Positions 51,413 to 60,515 of a stretch of DNA of 64,000 bases are shown piece after piece (the first letter of the stretch is position 1; every line of letters starts with the position of its first letter). The DNA comes from Pyxidicoccus sp. MSG2 (GTDB lineage: Bacteria > Myxococcota > Myxococcia > Myxococcales > Myxococcaceae), in contig NZ_JAPNKC010000001.1 in assembly GCF_026626705.1 (NCBI RefSeq), positions 5,784,001-5,848,000 on the forward strand. Reading direction: 5' to 3'. Position numbers and translations under genes: made by a program. The notes below the pieces were generated by a model. It ran no database searches, was not told where the DNA came from, and saw nothing but the letters and a program-made list of their open reading frames with translations.

Positions 51413-52831
51413 TCAAGGACTGGCGCGCGGAACCTTCGCCGCCGGTCCCGCGTAGAGGTCGATGACCTCAGTGATTGCGCTCTGACACACCGCGCAGAAC
51501 GGCACCCTGTCTCGGGTGAACATCACGCAGTCGAGCTGGGGTCGGAAATACCCCCTCGGCTCGTACATGGCGCCTTCGAAGGCACCCACGCGCCCGGAGA
51601 ACTTCTGGGAGGACAAGAACTTCTCCTCCCAGTCCCGCTGGGCCACGAAGAGGGCGTCCATCTCCGTCTCCGGCTTGCGCTGGGCGCGAATCTGGCGCCG
51701 CTGCTTCTGCACGGTGTTGGAGTGGCTCTCATAGCCCTCCTTGTTCCAGGGCGTGGGGAGCGGCGTGCCCGGCGCCATCAGGTGCTTCCACTTCAGTTGC
51801 TCCGGGTCATGGAGCGCGGTGACGTTCTTCTCCCAGGGCTCCAGCCGCTCCTCGGTGGGGGCGTAGACGGACTCGGAGGTGTAGTACTCGTCCGCCAGGC
51901 CAGCGAAGTGGTGGCCGAACTCGTGGACGAAGACGTACGGCGCCCACAGGCTGTCGGCGGCGACGGTGCCGTAGAGGCCGAAGATGCCTCCGCCGCCGTA
52001 GGTGTTGCCGTTGGCCAGGATTTCCACGAACTCGTAGGGCGCGAAGGCGGCGGCCTCCCGGAACGCCTTGTTGTCGAACGTGAGGACGTAACGCTCGCTG
52101 CCGAAGGCGTCATACGTGGTGCCCACGGGCGAGCGCCGGTGGATGCCGGTGGACGGCCGGGAGATGCCGGACTGCGCGGCGGCGGGCATCAGTCCCCAGA
52201 CGTTGAAGTCTCCCTTGCGCTCCTTGAAGGGAGAGAAGGTGAAGAGGATGTCCGCCATGCGGCGGGCGTCCTTCTCGAACTTGGGGCGCTCGGCTTCGGT
52301 GTAGCCGTCGCCGAGGATGAGCAGGTCCACCTTCTGTTCCGGCGGCCCGTTCTCCACCAACTTCAGCAGCGGACCGGGTGCCGGCGGTGAGGACGGGTCC
52401 ACGAACATGCCCTTCGGGTCAACGACGAGCGACCACACCTCTCGGAAGGCGTTCTGCGCGTCGCGCTTCTTGAGGAGCACCTGGACGGGGCCTTCCGGCG
52501 CGGGGAAGCGCAGCGACTCGTGGAAGGTGCGGTGCAGGCTCTTCGCTTCGGTCGTGATTTCCCATTCGCCGTAGATGGAGGCGAAGCCGCGTGAGAACAG
52601 GAGGCGGTTGGTGGCCCTGTCGCGCACTTCGAAGAGGTACTTGCCGAGGTTCGTCTCGTCGATGGCGCGCGCCGGGTGCCCGGGCCAGGGCAGCGGCTCG
52701 ATGACCATCTTGTCGAGGCTGAAGCGCTCCTCGGTGGCGTTGCCGGTGTGGAAGTAGTCGACGCGGAAGGTGCGAGGGGCCGCGGCGGAGGCGCTCGTGG
52801 CCAACAGCAGGAACAGGAGGGCACGCATCAT
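51413..52831 (-). CDS. M64 family (IgA peptidase-like) metallopeptidase
   Basis: A 472-residue exported metzincin-like protease. A short signal peptide (MMRALLFLLLATSASAA) leads to an N-terminal beta-sandwich region (~20-160) and an M64 peptidase domain. The zinc site is intact: HEFGHHFAGLADEY, with His303, Glu304, His307 and Asp314. LLILGDGYTEAE near 170 is another M64 landmark. The enzyme probably cleaves extracellular proteins; the IgA link of the family name comes from Clostridium and is not evidence of the substrate. Late Cys (CVMF, CAVC) may form a disulfide. Confidence 0.88.
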   Translation of the reverse strand: MMRALLFLLLATSASAAAPRTFRVDYFHTGNATEERFSLDKMVIEPLPWPGHPARAIDETNLGKYLFEVRDRATNRLLFSRGFASIYGEWEITTEAKSLHRTFHESLRFPAPEGPVQVLLKKRDAQNAFREVWSLVVDPKGMFVDPSSPPAPGPLLKLVENGPPEQKVDLLILGDGYTEAERPKFEKDARRMADILFTFSPFKERKGDFNVWGLMPAAAQSGISRPSTGIHRRSPVGTTYDAFGSERYVLTFDNKAFREAAAFAPYEFVEILANGNTYGGGGIFGLYGTVAADSLWAPYVFVHEFGHHFAGLADEYYTSESVYAPTEERLEPWEKNVTALHDPEQLKWKHLMAPGTPLPTPWNKEGYESHSNTVQKQRRQIRAQRKPETEMDALFVAQRDWEEKFLSSQKFSGRVGAFEGAMYEPRGYFRPQLDCVMFTRDRVPFCAVCQSAITEVIDLYAGPAAKVPRASP

Positions 52832-52937
52832 GCGCGCACTCTACGCCTCCATCGGGGCACACGCTGTCCTTCAGTGAGCTGGCCCTGCCCATGGCGGTGT
52901 CTTGGCGCAATGACCAGGACACGCCATGACGGCAGCC

Positions 52938-54464
52938 TCAGAACGAGCCAGACAGTGTGGCGGACGCGCCATCTCCGTCCATGGAGACGCCCACGGACAC
53001 AGGAGGAGGCGTAGCCGAGGACGGTGACAGCAGGAAAAGGACGGCGCCGGTAGCCACCGCGGCTCCTCCTCCGACGAGCAGCCCGGTCAGGACATTGCCC
53101 TTCTGGGCCAGCGAGTCGCGGAGCACCAGAGACTCCTTGTCGGTCGAGAGGATGCGGCCGTTGTCGAGCCGCTTCTCCAGCGCATCCAGGTCCTTCTGCG
53201 CGAGGAGCCGCACCACGCCCGCGCCGCCCAGCGCCGCCGCCCCCACTCCAAGCGCCACATAGGACGCCGTGCGCAGACCTGAGGTGGAGTGAGGCACCGC
53301 CGTGTCCTCCACACCTTCCGAGAGGCGACTGGGTGCGCTGAGGTCCATTCCTCCCTGCGAGCCGCCCGACTTGTCCACGCTTCCAGCCTGCTCCCACGGA
53401 GCCTTGCCGTTGGAGTTCATCACCACGAGATTGGAAGGGGAGCGGCCAGTGGTGACGAAGTCCACCAGGGCGGAGAGGGCCTCTGCCGGAGCGTCGAGGC
53501 CCTGCGTCTTGAATCCGCCCTCGCGCAACTTCTGGCCACCCTCGACGTTGAGCACGGTGGCGGCGAACCATTTCGGCCCGCTGCTCGGGCGCTCCAGGCG
53601 GACGACGATGACCTCCTCCACGCCGAGCGTGCCGCCCAACCGGACGGAATGGCTGAGCGTCCGCTCGTCATTGCCGTCTCGGGACGCGAGGCACGGAAAG
53701 GGACTGGCGGAGACGGAGCCCTCGTAGGCCACGTCGATGAGCAGCGGCATGTCCGTGCCCTGCACCTGGACCTGGCGCGGGAAACTGGTGGTGGTGCCCT
53801 TCACCAGGGTGATGTCGTAGGTGCCGGCAGCCACCTCCAGCGTCACGGGCGTCTGGCCGACCTTGAGTCCGTCCAGGTACACGTCCGAGGCGGGCTGCGT
53901 GGACTTCACGGACAGCTTCACCTTGCGCGCTTTGGCGAGCTCACGCCGGAGTTTGTCGAAGCCCTGGCGGACGGAGGGCGCGAACTGGTCCGGGTCGAGC
54001 TCGTAGTCGGGCTGGAGTCGGAGGACGTTGCGGAACGCGGTGTCGCTCTCCTTCGGCTTACCCAGGGCGCGGTAGTTCAGGCCGTGGAGGAGCTGGGCAT
54101 CCACATAGAGCTTCCAGCGCGGCTCGCCCACGGGGAGGCGGGTGATCTGCTGGAGGGCTTCGTCGAGGGCCTGGGCGGCCTTGGCGTTTCGGCCCTCGTA
54201 GAAGTGGTCCTGGGCGGCTTCGAGCTGCCGCTGCAGGTCCTCGAAGCTCTTGGACGACTGGGGGAAGAGTCGCTCGCCGAACTCGGTGGCCGTCAGCACG
54301 TCCTGTTCGGGACGAGAGGCGAGTGTGTCCAGGAAGGCCTTGGTCTGGCCGCCCAACTCCGCGTCGGTGCAGTCGCCGCTGGCTACCACCATGCGGCGCG
54401 GTGCTGCATACGTCGAAAGAGGGAGGGCCGCGATGAGAATGGCAATTACACGGAGTGCTTGCAT
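52938..54464 (-). CDS. PEGA-domain protein with TPR-like N-terminus
   Basis: A 508-residue exported protein. After a signal peptide (MQALRVIAILIAALPLSTYA), residues ~60-185 are helical and TPR-like (FYEGRNAKAAQALDEAL). A PEGA domain follows at ~190-235 (DVYLDGLKVGQTPVTLEVAAGTYDITL), a short beta domain usually found in surface or cell-wall proteins. Two hydrophobic segments near the C-terminus (YVALGVGAAALGGAGVV and a second ~60 residues later) may anchor it in the membrane. I chose ATG 54464 for the signal peptide; an ATG at 54542 would mask it. Function unknown. Confidence 0.78.
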   Translation of the reverse strand: MQALRVIAILIAALPLSTYAAPRRMVVASGDCTDAELGGQTKAFLDTLASRPEQDVLTATEFGERLFPQSSKSFEDLQRQLEAAQDHFYEGRNAKAAQALDEALQQITRLPVGEPRWKLYVDAQLLHGLNYRALGKPKESDTAFRNVLRLQPDYELDPDQFAPSVRQGFDKLRRELAKARKVKLSVKSTQPASDVYLDGLKVGQTPVTLEVAAGTYDITLVKGTTTSFPRQVQVQGTDMPLLIDVAYEGSVSASPFPCLASRDGNDERTLSHSVRLGGTLGVEEVIVVRLERPSSGPKWFAATVLNVEGGQKLREGGFKTQGLDAPAEALSALVDFVTTGRSPSNLVVMNSNGKAPWEQAGSVDKSGGSQGGMDLSAPSRLSEGVEDTAVPHSTSGLRTASYVALGVGAAALGGAGVVRLLAQKDLDALEKRLDNGRILSTDKESLVLRDSLAQKGNVLTGLLVGGGAAVATGAVLFLLSPSSATPPPVSVGVSMDGDGASATLSGSF

Positions 54465-54557
54465 CGAACCAACCTTGGGATGCGGTTGAGATGGTCTGGA
54501 CGTGCAGTGGAGTTCCATTGAGATGGCGAACGCCTCTTGCATGATTGAGTCTGTCTG

Positions 54558-56330
54558 TTACCGGTTGAGCCGACGCGCCCGTAGACGGGTTTCATCTCCG
54601 GCGGAGTGAAACCAGGTCAGGATGAGGTCTCCTGACTGGGTGAGTTGCAGCGACTCGGAAGTCACGTAGCTATCGGCCTCGGAGTTGGACGCGTCATCCA
54701 GGAGCTGCCAGCTTGTGCCAGCCCAGCGTTGCACGTGAATCCGGCCGTTTGCCCAGGTGAGGAATGGAGTGCCGGTTGAATCGGCCTGGAGTGAATGGCT
54801 TGACCAGGGGTTTATGGGGCGAAACGGAGGTTGGGCACCCAGAAGTAGCCAATCCTCTCCACTCCAGTGCTCTGTAGCGAGGGCGTAGTTCTCTTCCCCT
54901 ATCCAGGAGTTCCAAGCGATTGTCGGCAACCCGCTACCATTGAATGTCATCGAAATGCTGGCGATTTGGAGATCGGTACCGTGTTCTTCGTTGCCGCTAG
55001 CAAGCCGCGTCCATGTCCCATTGACGTACTGACTGGCGAATATCTTGTTGTAGTCGTCTCGGGTTTCGAACCATGCAACAGTGGCGTTCCCGAAGGGGGA
55101 GAATTTCAGTGCCGGATTGGTGTGGTAGACGGGATTGATCAGGATATCAATGCATGGGCCGATCGGCGCCCATTCGAAAGTTCGCCATTCGCTCGTGCAC
55201 AGTTTGCCCGTAGTACCAGCGCTATCCTCTGCGCTCCATGCGATGCTGGGGTTGCCACGAGGGCTTGTCTGCAGATCGAAGAAATGTCTCCTGGGAAAGC
55301 CATCGGTAGAACTCAACCCACTCCCGAAGTTCACCCATTGATTGTCGACCCATTTCTTGATCGAGATTTCAACGGCGCTCGCGTTGCCCACCTGACTCCA
55401 GGCGATAATGGGAGTGTCACTGCCATCCAGTATTAGGTCCTTGGAAGGGATTTCCCAGTCATTCTTGGCTGATGCCAGACTTGGGCCAAGCGGCTTCCAT
55501 TCGCCAGATTCGAATCTCTTGGCAAGAATAGAGAAGCTGTTGCTGTTCGTGATTCGCCAGATTGCTGTCAGGTTGCCTGTGTCATCGTATGCGTATTTTT
55601 CGACCCAGCCGGATTGATTGCCGACAATGGCATTGTCCGCACTTCCCCACGGAACCCAGTAGGGGACCAGCCACGTCCATCCCTCGGCAAGCTTCACGCT
55701 GTTGCCTGCACGATCCGTCGCCTGGGGTAGAAACTCGAGCGTGACGGGATTCGAAGGCACATACCCCTCCCCCGGCACCACCGTCACCGTCCGCCCATCC
55801 GCCGACACTGCCACCGTCCGGGCCACCTCCACCCCACCCACGCTCAACCGCACGGACTCACTCGTCAGCGTGCCTACCTTCACCGGCTCGGAGAACACGG
55901 CCTGAATCGGGCTCTTCACCCAGACATCTTGAGCCCCCGGTTCCGGAGTCCGCGACACCACCTGCGGCGGCGTCCGGTCCACCACCACCTCCCGCGCCTC
56001 GCTGGCGAACGTCACCTCCCCGAACACCGCCCGCGCCACCAACTGGTGCGACCCCTCCGCCACCCCCGCCGTGTCCCACGCGTACACGTACGGCGCCGCC
56101 ACCTCCGCCAGCACCTCGCCGTCCTTCAGCAGCTCGACGCGCTCGGGCGTATGCCCCGTCACCTCCAGCCTGACCTCCAACACCCCATTCGTGTAGGCCA
56201 GCCCCTCCGGCGAGGTGATGCGCACCTCCGCCTTCGCGGGTTCGATATCCGGCACGCTGATGCACGCCGTTGAAGACAGGACGACGACAGCCACCCAGGG
56301 CAGCAAGAAGAAAGGTCTTGGGGAGTTCAT
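54558..56330 (-). CDS. Ig-like surface lipoprotein with low-GC C-terminal half
   Basis: A 590-residue lipoprotein (lipobox STAC, Cys23). Residues ~33-120 and ~122-220 are two Ig-like domains, the second of the Big_5 type (TPPQVVSRTPEPGAQDVWVKSPIQAVFSEPV). Residues ~230-590 repeat short W-rich motifs (IAWS, VAWF, IAWNS, LTWANG, LTWFHS), suggesting a beta-propeller. The DNA for the Ig part is over 70% G+C, but the propeller part (about 54558-55740) is only about 48-60%, unlike its neighbours; the gene looks like a fusion of native and imported sequence. No catalytic motif is seen. Confidence 0.8.
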   Translation of the reverse strand: MNSPRPFFLLPWVAVVVLSSTACISVPDIEPAKAEVRITSPEGLAYTNGVLEVRLEVTGHTPERVELLKDGEVLAEVAAPYVYAWDTAGVAEGSHQLVARAVFGEVTFASEAREVVVDRTPPQVVSRTPEPGAQDVWVKSPIQAVFSEPVKVGTLTSESVRLSVGGVEVARTVAVSADGRTVTVVPGEGYVPSNPVTLEFLPQATDRAGNSVKLAEGWTWLVPYWVPWGSADNAIVGNQSGWVEKYAYDDTGNLTAIWRITNSNSFSILAKRFESGEWKPLGPSLASAKNDWEIPSKDLILDGSDTPIIAWSQVGNASAVEISIKKWVDNQWVNFGSGLSSTDGFPRRHFFDLQTSPRGNPSIAWSAEDSAGTTGKLCTSEWRTFEWAPIGPCIDILINPVYHTNPALKFSPFGNATVAWFETRDDYNKIFASQYVNGTWTRLASGNEEHGTDLQIASISMTFNGSGLPTIAWNSWIGEENYALATEHWSGEDWLLLGAQPPFRPINPWSSHSLQADSTGTPFLTWANGRIHVQRWAGTSWQLLDDASNSEADSYVTSESLQLTQSGDLILTWFHSAGDETRLRARRLNR

Positions 56331-56662
56331 GGCTCGGAGCCGGTGCAGGGAGCGTTCCGTCCGCTACCCGACAGTCGAGCGCACATACCAAGCCTCCCCG
56401 CCTTCCTCCAAACCACCCCCACTCCCCAGAAACCCAAGTCATTTCCGACCCTTGCCCGCCCCCATCCCCTGTCCATCCGGACTGAAACCCCACGGGAGTA
56501 CGGACGGCCCCCGTCCCGTCCGTGGACCCCCGTCCGCTCCGCCGCCTGCCCCCCAAACGAGCTTGCGATGGCCGGGTGCGTCGCAACGTCCCATCCCCAT
56601 CTTCGCGAAGGGGTTGGGGCCATGGGGGGCAGGGGCTCGGCCCGGCAAGGAGACCGTGGCTT
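56331..56662. other. Divergent intergenic region before the SDR gene
   Basis: 332 bp, strongly C-rich on the plus strand between 56390 and 56560. I see no paired promoter elements, inverted repeat or small gene. Confidence 0.4.
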
Positions 56663-57667
56663 ATGAAGCGTGCTTGGAAGGACCGGGTCATCGTCATCAC
56701 CGGCGCATCCAGTGGAATCGGCCGCGCCACCGCGCTCGCCCTGGCGAAGAAGGGCGCTCACGTCGTCCTCGCCGCCCGCCGCGAAGAGCCACTGGATGAC
56801 CTGGCCCGCGAGTGCGAGTCCCGCGGCGTCCGCGCCCTCGTCGTCCCCACGGACGTCTCGGACCCCGCCGCCGTGCGGCACCTCGCCGACGAGACACTCA
56901 GTGCCTTCGGCCACTTCGACGCGTGGATCAACAACGCGGGCGTCTACCTCATGGGCAGCCTGGAAGAGACGCCCGACGACGCCTTCCGCCAGCTCATGGA
57001 GACCAACTTCTTCGGCACCGTCACCGGCACCCGCGTCGCCGTGACGCAGTTCCGTCACCAGGGCTACGGCACCCTCGTCAACGTCTCCTCCACCTTCGGC
57101 ACCGTCGCCGCGCCGTACGTCAGCGCCTACGTCGCCTCCAAGCACGCCGTGCGGGGCTTCTCCTCCTCCGTCCGCCAGGAATTGCTCAACACCGGCATTG
57201 ACGTGTGCACCGTGCTCCCCGCCGCCGTCGACACGCCGCTGTGGCAGCACACCGCCAACTACACCGGCTGGCGCATCCGCCCCGTGGAGCCCGTCTACAC
57301 GCCGGAGCGCGTCGCCCGCGCCATCCTCCGCGTCCTGCGCAGCCCCCGGCACGAAATCAGGGTCGGCCCCGCCGCCCGCAGCTTCGCCGCCATGCACGGC
57401 CTCATGCCGGCCACCTTCGAGCGCACCATGCGCGGCGTCACCGAGTCCCAGCACTTCGAGAAGGTGCGCCAGGGACACACCTCCGGCAGCCTCTTCCGGC
57501 CCATGGCCGAGGGCACCGGCACCTCCGGCGGCTACCACTCGGCCGGCAAGCAGTGGCTGCGCCGGCTGCTGTGGGCCGGAGGACTGGCGGTAGCGGCCGC
57601 CTCCTTCCGCAGGGGAGGGGCAGGACGAAGACTCGGAGTGCGTGTGGCCCACGCGCTGGCCAGCTGA
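56663..57667 (+). CDS. Short-chain dehydrogenase/reductase
   Basis: A 334-residue classical SDR enzyme. The cofactor site TGASSGIG is at 13-20, NNAG at 90-93, and the catalytic residues are Ser142/143, Tyr156 and Lys160 (S...YVASK). The basic residues after the first strand (AARR) favour NADP(H). The C-terminal extension (~250-334) is longer than usual and ends in a hydrophobic stretch (WAGGLAVAAASF) plus basic residues, suggesting membrane association. The substrate is unknown. AAGGAG 9 bases upstream supports the ATG at 56663; a longer upstream frame is rejected. Confidence 0.9.
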   Translation: MKRAWKDRVIVITGASSGIGRATALALAKKGAHVVLAARREEPLDDLARECESRGVRALVVPTDVSDPAAVRHLADETLSAFGHFDAWINNAGVYLMGSLEETPDDAFRQLMETNFFGTVTGTRVAVTQFRHQGYGTLVNVSSTFGTVAAPYVSAYVASKHAVRGFSSSVRQELLNTGIDVCTVLPAAVDTPLWQHTANYTGWRIRPVEPVYTPERVARAILRVLRSPRHEIRVGPAARSFAAMHGLMPATFERTMRGVTESQHFEKVRQGHTSGSLFRPMAEGTGTSGGYHSAGKQWLRRLLWAGGLAVAAASFRRGGAGRRLGVRVAHALAS

Positions 57668-57749
57668 GGGTCATCTTTGCGTCACGAGCCGCCCCGGGTT
57701 GCGGCGCTGTGACCGGGCCATGACACAGCCTGGGGAGAGTCCGCCCGCC

Positions 57750-58757
57750 ATGACCGACATCGCCGTCCTCGTGAACCTGCGCGCCCGCCGCGGCACCGAA
57801 GGAGTAGGAGGGCTCGTGGAGCGCTTCCTCCCCCGGGCGCGCGTGGCGCTCACCCGCTCTCTCGAGGAGGCGCGGAGCTGGATTTCGGACACGCTCCGGC
57901 CCAACCCTCCCAGGCTGCTGCTCGCGGGCGGAGGGGACGGCACGATTACCGGGCTCCTCAATGAATTGCGCATGGCGGGCGTGGCGCTGCCGGCCATCGG
58001 CGTGCTGCCGCTGGGCACCGGCAATGCCTGGGCCCGCGTCACCGGCGCGCCCCGGCCCGCGGTGGCGCTGAAGCAGATTGCCGCGGTGGGCGAGCGCCTG
58101 CCGCCCCTGCGTCCCTTCTCCCTGGTGCGCGTGGAGGGCAAGGTCGCCCCCTTCGCTGGCACCGGCTGGGACGCGGAGATGATTCAGGACTTCAAGAACC
58201 AGCTCGCCATGGCCGGGCCGCTGCACAGCACCCAGGCGGGCCTGCGCGGCTACCTCGGGGCCATGTTCACCCGCACGGTGCCCCGGCACGTCTTCGGCGA
58301 CGGCAACCCGCAGGTGTCCGTCTACAACATGGGTGACACCGCGCTCACCCTGGACGCGCGGGGCGCGGTGCAGCCGGTGGCCCATGGGGACAAGGGCGCG
58401 CTGCTGTACCAGGGGCCCGCGGGCGTCGCCGGCGCGGCCACCACGCCCGAGTGGGGCTTCGGCTTCAAGGCCTTCCCCTTCGCGCAGGCCGTGCCGCACC
58501 GGCTGTCCGTGCGCGTCTACGGCGCCACCGTGCTGGAGGCCACGCGCAACATGTTCAAGCTGTGGCGCGGCGAGCACCCCCTGCCTCGCATGCACGACTG
58601 GTTCGTCCAGCGCGTGCGCATGGACTTCGACCGCGAGGTGCCCTTCCAGATGGGCGGCGACGTCATCGGCATGCGCCGCTCGCTGGAGTTCGACCTGGCG
58701 GAAGAGAGCGTCCAGCTCGTCGACTGGCGCCAGCTGTCGCGCATGGTGCGGGTGTAG
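57750..58757 (+). CDS. Diacylglycerol kinase-like lipid kinase (DAGK_cat)
   Basis: A 335-residue cytoplasmic protein of the DagK/sphingosine-kinase fold. The ATP-binding AGGGDGT lies at 59-65 and the second conserved loop reads LPLGTGNAWAR. The C-terminal beta domain carries GTGWDAEMI. The family phosphorylates diacylglycerol, ceramide or similar lipids, so the gene may act in phospholipid turnover. A start at 57750 (GGGGAG upstream) is preferred over 57720, which lacks a ribosome site. The stop is 78 bases before the Nudix gene. Confidence 0.87.
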   Translation: MTDIAVLVNLRARRGTEGVGGLVERFLPRARVALTRSLEEARSWISDTLRPNPPRLLLAGGGDGTITGLLNELRMAGVALPAIGVLPLGTGNAWARVTGAPRPAVALKQIAAVGERLPPLRPFSLVRVEGKVAPFAGTGWDAEMIQDFKNQLAMAGPLHSTQAGLRGYLGAMFTRTVPRHVFGDGNPQVSVYNMGDTALTLDARGAVQPVAHGDKGALLYQGPAGVAGAATTPEWGFGFKAFPFAQAVPHRLSVRVYGATVLEATRNMFKLWRGEHPLPRMHDWFVQRVRMDFDREVPFQMGGDVIGMRRSLEFDLAEESVQLVDWRQLSRMVRV

Positions 58758-58770
58758 TCGCGGGCCCGGC

Positions 58771-58800
58771 TTGACCGGGGTGTGCGCTGGACACTATGGG
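58771..58800 (+). promoter_or_regulatory. Putative promoter of the Nudix gene
   Basis: TTGACC (58771-58776) and TATGGG (58795-58800) are separated by 18 bp. The segment GGACACTATG recurs in the promoter of the PP2C gene. The -10 match is weak. Confidence 0.4.
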
Positions 58801-58835
58801 TGCATCCAGTCCAGCGCCCGCGAACGGATGGAGCC

Positions 58836-59525
58836 GTGAGTCACACCTACGAGTATCCCAGGCCCGCCTTGACGGTGGACTGCGTCGTCTTCGGCCAGGA
58901 TGAAGACGACCTGAAGGTGTTGCTCATCCGGCGGGGCGTGGAGCCCTACGCGGGGCGCTGGGCGCTGCCCGGCGGCTTCGTGCGCATGGAGGAGTCCCTG
59001 GACGCCGCCGCGCGCCGCGAGCTGGAGGAAGAGGCCGGCATCCGCCCGGGGCACATGGAGCAGCTCTACACCTTCGGCGACCCGGGGAGGGACCCGCGCG
59101 GGCGCGTCGTCACGGTGGCGTACTTCGCGCTGGTGAAGCTCAGCGACCACACGCTGCACGCGGCCACGGACGCGCGAGAGGCGGCGTGGTTCTCCGTGTG
59201 GGACGCGCCGAAGCTGGCGTTCGACCACGCGGACGTCCTCGCCACCGCGCTGCAGCGGCTCAAGGGCAAGGTCCGCTACCAGCCCATCGGCTTCGAGCTG
59301 CTGCCGCCCAAGTTCACCCTGACGCAGCTCCAGCGGCTGTACGAAGTCATCCTGGAGCGGCAGCTCGACAAGCGGAACTTCCGCAAGAAGATTCTCGCCA
59401 TGGACCTGCTGGAGGAATTGGACGAGGTGGAGCAGGACGTCTCCCACCGCGCCGCGCGCCTCTACCGGTTCGACCACAAGAAGTACAAACAGCTGGAGAA
59501 GGCGGGCTTCAACTTCGAGCTGTGA
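58836..59525 (+). CDS. Nudix hydrolase with C-terminal winged helix (NrtR-like)
   Basis: A 229-residue protein (GTG start at 58836). A perfect Nudix box, GX5EX7REUXEEXGU, spans residues 47-69 ([20 protein letters not shown]...), and a C-terminal domain of ~85 residues ([28 protein letters not shown]) is the winged helix of NrtR-like regulators. NrtR proteins bind ADP-ribose and repress NAD-biosynthesis or ADP-ribose genes. Because the catalytic box is intact, this one may hydrolyse ADP-ribose, regulate, or do both. No nad gene is adjacent. The ribosome site is close to the start, so a start at 58782 is not excluded. Confidence 0.85.
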   Translation: MSHTYEYPRPALTVDCVVFGQDEDDLKVLLIRRGVEPYAGRWALPGGFVRMEESLDAAARRELEEEAGIRPGHMEQLYTFGDPGRDPRGRVVTVAYFALVKLSDHTLHAATDAREAAWFSVWDAPKLAFDHADVLATALQRLKGKVRYQPIGFELLPPKFTLTQLQRLYEVILERQLDKRNFRKKILAMDLLEELDEVEQDVSHRAARLYRFDHKKYKQLEKAGFNFEL

Positions 59526-59549
59526 GGCTTTGAAGCGGGGCCCGAAGGC

Positions 59550-60473
59550 TCATCCCTGCTCATTCACGAGCACCCACGCATCCTCGGCGGGGACGTGGGT
59601 TTCGTGCGAGGGCGCGGGCTCGCCGGGTTTGATGTCGAGGGGATGTTTCTCCCAGACAGTCATGGTGAAGCCGGGCAGCCGCACGCGCCGCGCGGGCCCG
59701 TGAAGGGGGAGCTCCACTTCGTCCGCACCCTCGGCCATGCGCTCCGCGGCCTCGATGCCGGCCTGGGTGACGTCGTCCTCGAGGAGGTTCTGCGAGCCCT
59801 TGTGGGAGTGGGCGAGCAGTAGCGCTGCCTCCGTCACCACGCCGCCGCTGAGCGCGCGGAGCACGCGGTCCGCCCAGCGGGCGCGCCAGAGGTCGGACCA
59901 GGCCTCTTGTGACAGCCAGCCCGGCGCTCCCGGGTCCTCGTCCTGGCGCACCGCGTCCCGCCAGTTGACCCAGGAGTGGGACGGGGTGGCGCCACCCTCG
60001 CGGTGGACCCAGAGCGTGTCCGAGTGTCGCGTGTAGCCGGCCAGCCAATACGCCTGCCCATGGCTTTCGAGGAAGTGGCGCGTCTGCGCATCCAGGGACG
60101 TCAGCCTGGCGAGCTGGTCGAGCGCCAGCGCCTTGAGCTCACGCGTGTCGGGCGCGAACTCGGCGTCCAGCTCCGCCATTTCCCAGAGATAGACTTCGAA
60201 CTCGGCGCGCTCTTCCTCGGGGAGCCGGAGGTCGGCCTGTTTGCGCAGCTCGGGCGGAAGCTCGCGCGCGTCGACCAGGGACACGTCGCTCTTCCACTCC
60301 GCCAACGGATGCGCCTCGGGAAAGCCCGCGTCGGGGCCAAGGAGCACGTGCACCCTCTTCCCGAAGGACAGGCTGCTGGGGGAGCGCACGCCGATGACTC
60401 CCGGCACGGCCAGGCGGTTTTCAGCAAGACGAAAGGGACGGATGGCGGGCTCCTGTCGAGGTGCTCCCGTCAT
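59550..60473 (-). CDS. Hypothetical protein, tandem paralogue 1
   Basis: A 307-residue protein of unrecognised family, clearly paralogous to the upstream gene. Shared motifs are RLAENRLAVPGVIGVRSP at the start, VSLVDARELPPELRK, the mid-protein YWLAGYTRHSD, and LHGPARRVRLPGFTMTV. No signal peptide, membrane segment or catalytic motif is visible. The paralogue's start aligns not with an ATG but with ATC at 60443-60441, which still has a ribosome site (GGAG) in front of it; the nearest in-frame ATG is at 60473 with a poor ribosome site. The true start is therefore uncertain. Confidence 0.7.
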   Translation of the reverse strand: MTGAPRQEPAIRPFRLAENRLAVPGVIGVRSPSSLSFGKRVHVLLGPDAGFPEAHPLAEWKSDVSLVDARELPPELRKQADLRLPEEERAEFEVYLWEMAELDAEFAPDTRELKALALDQLARLTSLDAQTRHFLESHGQAYWLAGYTRHSDTLWVHREGGATPSHSWVNWRDAVRQDEDPGAPGWLSQEAWSDLWRARWADRVLRALSGGVVTEAALLLAHSHKGSQNLLEDDVTQAGIEAAERMAEGADEVELPLHGPARRVRLPGFTMTVWEKHPLDIKPGEPAPSHETHVPAEDAWVLVNEQG

Positions 60474-60515
60474 TCTATCCGAGCGTCCGCGCGAAGGACC
60501 GTGCCGACGGCGGAA

